NCBI GenBank assembly: GCA_025464925.1
Contig: JAODMS010000125.1
Location: 1 to 18,613 of the forward strand
Source: Arthrobacter sp.
Lineage (GTDB): Bacteria; Actinomycetota; Actinomycetes; Actinomycetales; Micrococcaceae
Direction: 5' to 3'
Length of the DNA: 18,613 nt
In this document: positions 14,635-18,613 of the stretch, piece by piece
Layout of the letters: each line of letters opens with the position of its first letter
How positions within the stretch are numbered: position 1 is the stretch's first letter
The notes under the pieces: generated by a model
What the model saw: only the letters and a program-made list of their open reading frames with translations
The model's database searches: none
What the model was told of the DNA's origin: nothing
Position numbers and translations under genes: made by a program

Positions 14635-14684
14635 CCCTGCACCGACCCCGACCTACCGCCGCCACTCCAAGCTGAGGATCCACG

Positions 14685-15431
14685 ATGACCATCGAAACCC
14701 CGCTGCCCGTGCTCGAACTGCTGCCCGCCGTCGACGTCGTGAACGGCCAGGCCGTCCGCCTCGTGCAGGGCGAGGCCGGCAGCGAGACGAGCTACGGCAC
14801 GCCGCTGGAAGCCGCACTCAACTGGCAGCAACAGGGTGCCGAATGGGTCCACCTGGTGGATCTCGACGCCGCGTTCGGCCGGGGCTCGAACGCCGAGCTG
14901 CTTCGCGAAGTGGTGGGACGCCTCGACATCAAGGTGGAGCTCTCCGGCGGCCTCCGCGACGACGAGTCCCTGGAGAAGGCCCTGGATCTCGGCGTCGCCC
15001 GCGTGAACCTGGGCACGGCGGCGCTGGAAAACCCGGAATGGACCAGCCGCGCCATCGAACGCTTCGGCGACAGGATCGCCGTCGGCCTGGACGTCCGCGG
15101 CACCACCCTCGCGGGCCGGGGCTGGACCAAGGAAGGCGGGGACCTCTGGGAGATCCTGGACCGCCTGGAAAAAGCCGGCTGTGCCCGCTACGTCGTCACG
15201 GACGTCACCAAGGACGGAACGCTCCAGGGCCCCAACGTCGAGCTGCTCCGCCAGATGGTGGAGAAGACCGCCAAACCGGTCGTCGCCTCCGGCGGGATCT
15301 CCAGCCTGGAAGACCTCAAGGTCCTGCGCTCCCTCGTGCCGCTGGGCGTCGAGGGCGCGATTGTCGGCAAGGCCCTCTACGCCGGCAACTTCACGCTGCC
15401 CGCAGCCCTCGACGCCGCCGGCCGCCGTTAA
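14685..15431 (+). CDS. priA: Bifunctional HisA/TrpF isomerase PriA
   Basis: PriA is a (beta-alpha)8-barrel isomerase of ProFAR. In actinobacteria lacking a separate trpF it also isomerises phosphoribosyl-anthranilate for tryptophan synthesis. The 248-residue protein shows [15 protein letters not shown] with conserved Asp17, the phosphate-binding SGGLRDD at 87-93 and [11 protein letters not shown] in the second half, [13 protein letters not shown] at 135-147, and TDVTKDGTL at 172-180. GAGGA at 14674-14678 lies 6 nt before the ATG. Dual activity is assumed from the actinobacterial family and would be supported if the genome has no trpF. Confidence 0.93.
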   Translation: MTIETPLPVLELLPAVDVVNGQAVRLVQGEAGSETSYGTPLEAALNWQQQGAEWVHLVDLDAAFGRGSNAELLREVVGRLDIKVELSGGLRDDESLEKALDLGVARVNLGTAALENPEWTSRAIERFGDRIAVGLDVRGTTLAGRGWTKEGGDLWEILDRLEKAGCARYVVTDVTKDGTLQGPNVELLRQMVEKTAKPVVASGGISSLEDLKVLRSLVPLGVEGAIVGKALYAGNFTLPAALDAAGRR

Positions 15432-15444
15432 GCGGCCCGCAGCC

Positions 15445-16350
15445 ATGGAAGACCAGCCGGCAGGCGGGACACGAGCCCCGGCTGAGCCGGGTGCGGCACC
15501 GCGCCAGCTGCCCGGACACATCGCAGCCGCCCTGGCAGGCGCCGGCGGGGCGAGCGACTCGGCCGGCCAGCCCTGGGCGGGGCGCAGCCTGACCGGGGAC
15601 GATGCCAGGGTCCACAGTTTCGAGGACGACGACGGCACGGCCGACGCCGGCTATCTCGCGGCCCTGGCTGCCCTCGTGGCCGGCGCGGGCAATGAAGCAG
15701 GAGTGGTCGCCTCCCTGGCCGCCGCGCGGGTCTTCGTGCCCATCCTCGCGCAGCTCGCCGAGGAAGGCGAAGGTGCGGCGGGACTGCATGCGGACAAACA
15801 GGCCGACATGGCCCTCGTGACCCTCAAGGCGCCGGACGGCCGGACAGCCATGCCCGTGTTCACCTCCGCGGCGTCGCTGGCAGCCTGGCACCCCGAAGCC
15901 CGTCCGGTCGCCGTCTACGCGGCCCGTGCCGCCCTGTCTGCCGTCGCGGAAGGCGCCGAGCTGCTGGTGCTGGACCCCGGCTCGGGGCTCACCTTCGTGG
16001 TGCGCCGGCCTGCCGTCTGGGCCCTTGCCCAGCAGCGCCCCTGGACGCCGTCGTACGATGATCCCGAGCTGGCCCGGTCCCTGGGGGCGGCCGCGGCTGG
16101 CTTTCCGGCGGTCCGGCGTGTTGAAATCCGTCCGGGCGGCGGGGTTGCCTCTGCTGCGGCCGACGGAACGCAACTGCCCGGCGGAGGTGCCGGCCCGGAG
16201 CTCCGGGTACTCCTGTACCTGGAGGACGGACTCGACGCCGCCGGCGTGCAGTCGCTCGTGGCCGGCCTCAACAACGCCTGGAGCCGGAATGAAATGTTTG
16301 CCGAGCGGGTTGACTCCATCGAGGTCAAGCTGCAGCGCGCAGCGCAATAG
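15445..16350 (+). CDS. SseB-family protein
   Basis: This 301-residue cytoplasmic protein carries SseB-type domains. The N-terminal domain spans about 66-190, with VFVPILAQL, the DMALVTLKAPDGRTAMPVFTS segment, and LAAWHPEARPVAVYAARAALSAVAEGAELLVLDPGS. The C-terminal half spans about 210-301 (VRRVEIRPGG to NEMFAERVDSIEVKLQ). SseB proteins have no well-established biochemical role in actinobacteria. The frame is open upstream inside priA, but the ATG at 15445, 13 nt after the priA stop, is the sensible start; only weak purine content precedes it. It occupies the place where other actinobacterial his clusters carry an inositol-monophosphatase gene (impA). Confidence 0.85.
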   Translation: MEDQPAGGTRAPAEPGAAPRQLPGHIAAALAGAGGASDSAGQPWAGRSLTGDDARVHSFEDDDGTADAGYLAALAALVAGAGNEAGVVASLAAARVFVPILAQLAEEGEGAAGLHADKQADMALVTLKAPDGRTAMPVFTSAASLAAWHPEARPVAVYAARAALSAVAEGAELLVLDPGSGLTFVVRRPAVWALAQQRPWTPSYDDPELARSLGAAAAGFPAVRRVEIRPGGGVASAAADGTQLPGGGAGPELRVLLYLEDGLDAAGVQSLVAGLNNAWSRNEMFAERVDSIEVKLQRAAQ

Positions 16351-16409
16351 CTGACGGCCAGCGGGGGACTTCCCGGTGCTGCCGGGGCAGTAGCAGAAGG
16401 ATGTAGTCC

Positions 16410-17726
16410 GTGAACTTCGCGCTTTACCGGGAGCTGCTGGCCGTGCGGCCCATCCGGCGGCTCCTGCTGGTCGGCATGGTTGCCCGCATCCCGCACTCGG
16501 CGGCCGGCGTGCTGCTGACGTTGCACATCGTCCTGACCCTGGGCCAGGGCTACGCCGCCGCCGGCGCCGCCGCCGCCGTCATGACCATCGGGATCGCCGT
16601 CGGCGCGCCCTGGCGGGGGCGGCGGGTGGACACGGTGGGGCTGCGCAAGGCACTCATCCCGTCCGTCATTTCCGAAGCCGTCATCTGGTCGATCGTGCCG
16701 CACGTGTCCTACGAGGTGCTGCTGCCGCTGGTCTTCGCCGGCGGGCTGCTGACGCTGCCCATCTTCAGCGTGGTGCGCCAGTCCCTGGGCGTCCTGGCTT
16801 CCGGAGAGCAGCGGCGCACCGCCTTTGCCCTCGACGCCATCTCCACCGAAGTGGTCTTCATGATCGGGCCCGCCGCCGGCGCCCTCGTGGCCACCGGCGG
16901 ATTCTCCGTCCTCGGCCTGACAGTCATCGGCGTGGCGACCTCGGCGTCCGGGCTGTTCCTCATGTGGTTCAACCCGCCGACCCGGAGCGCCGTGCCCGAT
17001 GCCGGCGTCGAAAACGGCCGGCAGGAAGGGGCGGAGGTGGCCATTGTCGCCGCCGCGCCGGCCCACCTGCAGGAAGCCGCCGCCGGCCCGGCCCCGCTGC
17101 GTGCCGCCTCGGAGCGCGGGCGGGAGCAGCGGTCCGGGCTGCGGCACAAGGTTCTGCACAACTTCAGTTGGCTCACCGCCGCCGTGGCCGCGGTCTTCGC
17201 CGTGGCGGCCGGAGCCGGCATGATCCTCAGCGGCACGGACGTGGGAATCGTTGCCGCGGTCGAGACCGGAGGCCGCCCGGCGGAGATCGGCCTCGTCTTC
17301 CTGTTCTGGTGCGGGGCATCGGTGGTCGGCGGCATCCTTTACGGCGCCATGCACCGGCCCATCCCGCCGGTCCTGCTGCTACTGGGCATGTCCGCCCTCA
17401 CCGTGCCGATGGCGTTCGCGGCGGACACCTGGACCCTGAGCCTGCTCGCGCTCCTGCCGGGGCTGCTGTGCGCGCCCGTGCTCTCGGCCGCCTCGGAGAA
17501 GGTGGCCGACCTTGTCGACGAGAGCCGCCGCGGCGAGGCCATGGGCTGGTACGGTTCAGCCCTCACCGGGGGAGTGGCGCTGGGCGCACCACTCGCCGGG
17601 ATCTTCATCGACGGCGTCGGCCCCTCGGCCGGCTTCGTCTCCGTGGGCATCGCGGGCGTCCTGCTGTGCCTTGTCGGCCTGGTGTTGCAGCGCCGACGGC
17701 GCCGACGGCTTGCCTTCGCACCCTAG
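16410..17726 (+). CDS. MFS transporter
   Basis: This is a major facilitator superfamily permease of 438 residues with about 12 hydrophobic segments in two halves. The halves are separated by a polar loop at about 190-245 rich in Ala, Glu and Arg. The motif-A region after the second helix reads GAPWRGRRVDTVGLRK. A second, partial motif-like stretch (GRRGEAMGWYGSALTGG context) occurs late in the protein. The substrate cannot be told from sequence; drug efflux is a common role for such proteins but is not shown here. GTG at 16410 follows AGAAGG by 9 nt. It lies 59 nt after the SseB gene and ends before a strong terminator. Confidence 0.85.
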   Translation: MNFALYRELLAVRPIRRLLLVGMVARIPHSAAGVLLTLHIVLTLGQGYAAAGAAAAVMTIGIAVGAPWRGRRVDTVGLRKALIPSVISEAVIWSIVPHVSYEVLLPLVFAGGLLTLPIFSVVRQSLGVLASGEQRRTAFALDAISTEVVFMIGPAAGALVATGGFSVLGLTVIGVATSASGLFLMWFNPPTRSAVPDAGVENGRQEGAEVAIVAAAPAHLQEAAAGPAPLRAASERGREQRSGLRHKVLHNFSWLTAAVAAVFAVAAGAGMILSGTDVGIVAAVETGGRPAEIGLVFLFWCGASVVGGILYGAMHRPIPPVLLLLGMSALTVPMAFAADTWTLSLLALLPGLLCAPVLSAASEKVADLVDESRRGEAMGWYGSALTGGVALGAPLAGIFIDGVGPSAGFVSVGIAGVLLCLVGLVLQRRRRRRLAFAP

Positions 17727-17753
17727 GCCCGCGTTGCCGCGGCGGCTTAACGA

Positions 17754-17790
17754 CGACGGCGGGCGGACCTGGGTGGTCCGCCCGCCGTCG
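17754..17790. terminator. Bidirectional terminator
   Basis: CGACGGCGGGCGGACC at 17754-17769 pairs exactly with 17775-17790 across a TGGGT loop, giving a 16-bp perfect stem. It separates the convergent MFS gene (stop 17726) and DUF1844 gene (stop 17814). T-runs are short (CTCCTTC). Confidence 0.88.
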
Positions 17791-17813
17791 CTCCTTCGAA
17801 AGGCGCCTGCTCC

Positions 17814-18200
17814 CTAGTTCACGGCGCCCGTGTACTTCTCGCCCGGGCCCTTGCCCGGTGCGTCCGGGATGGTGGATTCTTCGCGGAACGCCAGCTGCAG
17901 GGATCGCAGTCCGTCGCGCAGGGGTCCGGCATGCTGTGACCCGATCTCGGGCGCCGCCGCGGTGACCAGGCCGGCAAGGGCGGTGATCAGCTTGCGGGCC
18001 TCGTCCAGGTCCTTGAGTTCCTCAGCGTTCTCCTCGGCTGCGAGGCCGAGCTTCACGGCTGCGGCGCTCATGAGGTGCACCGCGGCCGTGGTGATGACCT
18101 CGATCGCAGGGACCTCGGAGATGTCGCGGATCTGCTGTGAGACGTCGCCCTGGGCAGTGGCGGGCTCGAAAACGTGTGAATTACTGTCTGAAGTGCTCAT
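17814..18200 (-). CDS. DUF1844 domain protein
   Basis: This 128-residue cytoplasmic protein has the DUF1844 core at about 22-106: QQIRDISEVPAIEVITTAAVHLMSAAAVKLGL, then a Glu-rich turn EENAEELKDLDEARKLITALAGLVTAA. The hydrophobic and charged spacing suggests helices that pack together. No function is established for the family. In actinobacteria it is commonly found next to infC, as here, divergently arranged. The ATG at 18200 lacks a clear ribosome site. A TAAAAT box on the minus strand (18242-18237) could be its -10. Confidence 0.85.
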   Translation of the reverse strand: MSTSDSNSHVFEPATAQGDVSQQIRDISEVPAIEVITTAAVHLMSAAAVKLGLAAEENAEELKDLDEARKLITALAGLVTAAAPEIGSQHAGPLRDGLRSLQLAFREESTIPDAPGKGPGEKYTGAVN

Positions 18201-18210
18201 GCTGGTAAGC

Positions 18211-18312
18211 TTGTCACAGACCGACTGAATGTCGTTATTTTACTGTGGAGACCCCTCCGGCCCCGATGTGCTTGTCACGAAGGTGCACCGGGCGGGATTC
18301 TTTCTGTAGGAT
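18211..18312 (+). promoter_or_regulatory. infC promoter candidates
   Basis: Several plus-strand elements compete. TTGTCA at 18211-18216 has TATTTT at 18236-18241 (19-bp spacer). TTGTCA at 18272-18277 has GATTCT at 18296-18301 (18-bp spacer). TAGGAT at 18307-18312 is a lone -10-like box. Both TTGTCA boxes lie in the repeated word GCTTGTCAC (18209-18217 and 18270-18278). The transcript leader would be about 230-300 nt. Which promoter is used cannot be decided by eye. Confidence 0.35.
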
Positions 18313-18362
18313 TGGATTTCAGTTTGCAAGCGGAGTTCTCTCCCACCCGCGTCAGCCGTAAG

Positions 18363-18378
18363 GCTTCTTTCGAGAAGC
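18363..18378 (+). other. UUCG-tetraloop hairpin in infC leader
   Basis: GCTTCT at 18363-18368 and AGAAGC at 18373-18378 enclose TTCG, giving a 6-bp stem capped by a very stable UUCG tetraloop. A further element, GCCTGC 18421-18426 with GCAGGC 18452-18457, competes with GCCTC/GAGGC (18441-18453). These suggest a structured leader between the promoter and the attenuator. Confidence 0.5.
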
Positions 18379-18470
18379 AAGGTTGCCGGGTACCTGGTCG
18401 GGCATTCTCCTCGGGCTTCAGCCTGCTGGGGGTGCATGCCGCCTCACCGAGGCAGGCAGTTCCGATCTTC

Positions 18471-18512
18471 GAGGCCTTCGATTGCTCCGGCAATTGGGGG
18501 CCTTCTCTTTTT
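18471..18512 (+). terminator. Attenuator-type terminator in infC leader
   Basis: Positions 18471-18485 can pair with 18490-18504 to form a 15-bp stem (several G-U pairs) capped by TCCG, followed by a T-rich run TTCTCTTTTT at 18503-18512. This is the only hairpin in the window followed by a real U-tract. The overlapping pair CCGGCAA (18487-18493) with TTGCCGG (18511-18517) uses the 3' arm and loop and would exclude the terminator. It ends 39 nt before the infC start codon, so it would govern readthrough into infC. Confidence 0.6.
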
Positions 18513-18551
18513 GCCGGTGGAATACCCCCTCACGAACACAGGAGCTTTAAC

Positions 18552-18613
18552 ATTAGCGAGCCAAGAATCAATGAGCGTATCCGCGTCCCCGAGGTGCGGC
18601 TGGTCGGCCCTGC
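18552..18613 (+). CDS. infC: Translation initiation factor IF-3 (5' part, AUU start)
   Basis: The frame reads ISEPRINERIRVPEV and continues RLVGP to the window edge, the conserved N-terminus of IF-3, which prevents premature 50S joining and proofreads start codons. The start is taken as ATT at 18552: AGGAG at 18540-18544 lies 7 nt upstream, the family's RIN(D/E)RIRVPEVRL motif begins five residues in, and AUU starts are the known autoregulatory device of infC in E. coli and others. No ATG lies in frame nearby. An in-frame GTG at 18432 would add 40 residues read through the terminator hairpin and is unlikely. Only 20 codons and two bases are in the window. Confidence 0.93.
   Translation, partial: MSEPRINERIRVPEVRLVGP

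Noticed and set aside
15181..15444. Upstream extension of the SseB-family frame into priA
   Set aside because: The 88 added residues are Ser/Arg/Pro-rich and read priA out of frame; the ATG at 15445 just after the priA stop is better.
18266..18361. 31-codon ORF in the infC leader
   Set aside because: It has no ribosome site or leaderless geometry, and its Cys/Arg-rich composition is unlike coding sequence here. It could be a leader peptide, but nothing supports that.
1..18613. Mobile elements, CRISPR arrays, tRNA or rRNA genes, phage or defence genes
   Set aside because: No terminal repeats with a transposase, spaced repeats, cloverleaf sequences or defence domains were seen; every substantial ORF is accounted for by housekeeping, regulatory or transport genes.

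Overview
The window is chromosomal DNA from a high-GC actinobacterium, most likely a Micrococcaceae member close to Arthrobacter/Pseudarthrobacter. This rests on the actinobacterial type of RecA, LexA, PriA and HflX, the strong G/C preference at third codon positions, actinobacterial SOS boxes (TCGAAC-N4-GTTCGA type), several leaderless-type promoters, and a DUF1844-infC junction. No mobile element, CRISPR array, tRNA or rRNA was seen. This is core genome, and the interest lies mainly in its regulatory DNA and RNA.

Layout, left to right. (1) 1-1869: recA with an SOS-box promoter, followed by recX; a 16-bp perfect inverted repeat lies at the recA/recX junction. (2) 1916-5441: miaB and miaA (two steps of tRNA A37 modification), then dapF (lysine/peptidoglycan precursor synthesis), with leaderless-type promoters in front of miaB and dapF. 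(3) 5422-6036, minus strand: an RsmC-like methyltransferase that overlaps the end of dapF tail to tail. (4) 6112-10206: a promoter with an inverted repeat, a six-codon leader ORF, a structured leader of about 240 nt, then hflX (ribosome-splitting GTPase) and a DinG-type Fe-S helicase overlapping it by 8 nt. (5) 10225-11824: a bidirectional terminator, lexA on the minus strand, and a divergent SOS-box-bearing intergenic region driving a membrane-anchored LysM protein, which is the arrangement of the SOS division inhibitors Rv2719c and DivS. (6) 11891-16350: hisC-hisB-hisH, a small unannotated membrane protein, priA and an SseB-family gene. (7) 16410-17726: an MFS permease, then a strong bidirectional terminator. 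(8) 17814-18200, minus strand: a DUF1844 protein. (9) 18201-18613: the promoter and leader region of infC and the first 20 codons of infC, starting at AUU.

How the genes fit together. recA, lexA and the LysM gene form the SOS circuit: RecA filaments trigger LexA self-cleavage, which derepresses recA, lexA and a division-blocking envelope protein. hflX and infC are both translation factors preceded by leaders with the hallmarks of RNA-level control. The his genes cover the middle of histidine synthesis; hisG, hisD, hisF, hisI and hisE are not in the window.

The most notable observations are a terminator/antiterminator-like switch in front of an AUU-initiated infC, and a leaderless six-codon ORF with a structured leader in front of hflX. 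Both were found by eye and need folding and transcript mapping to confirm.
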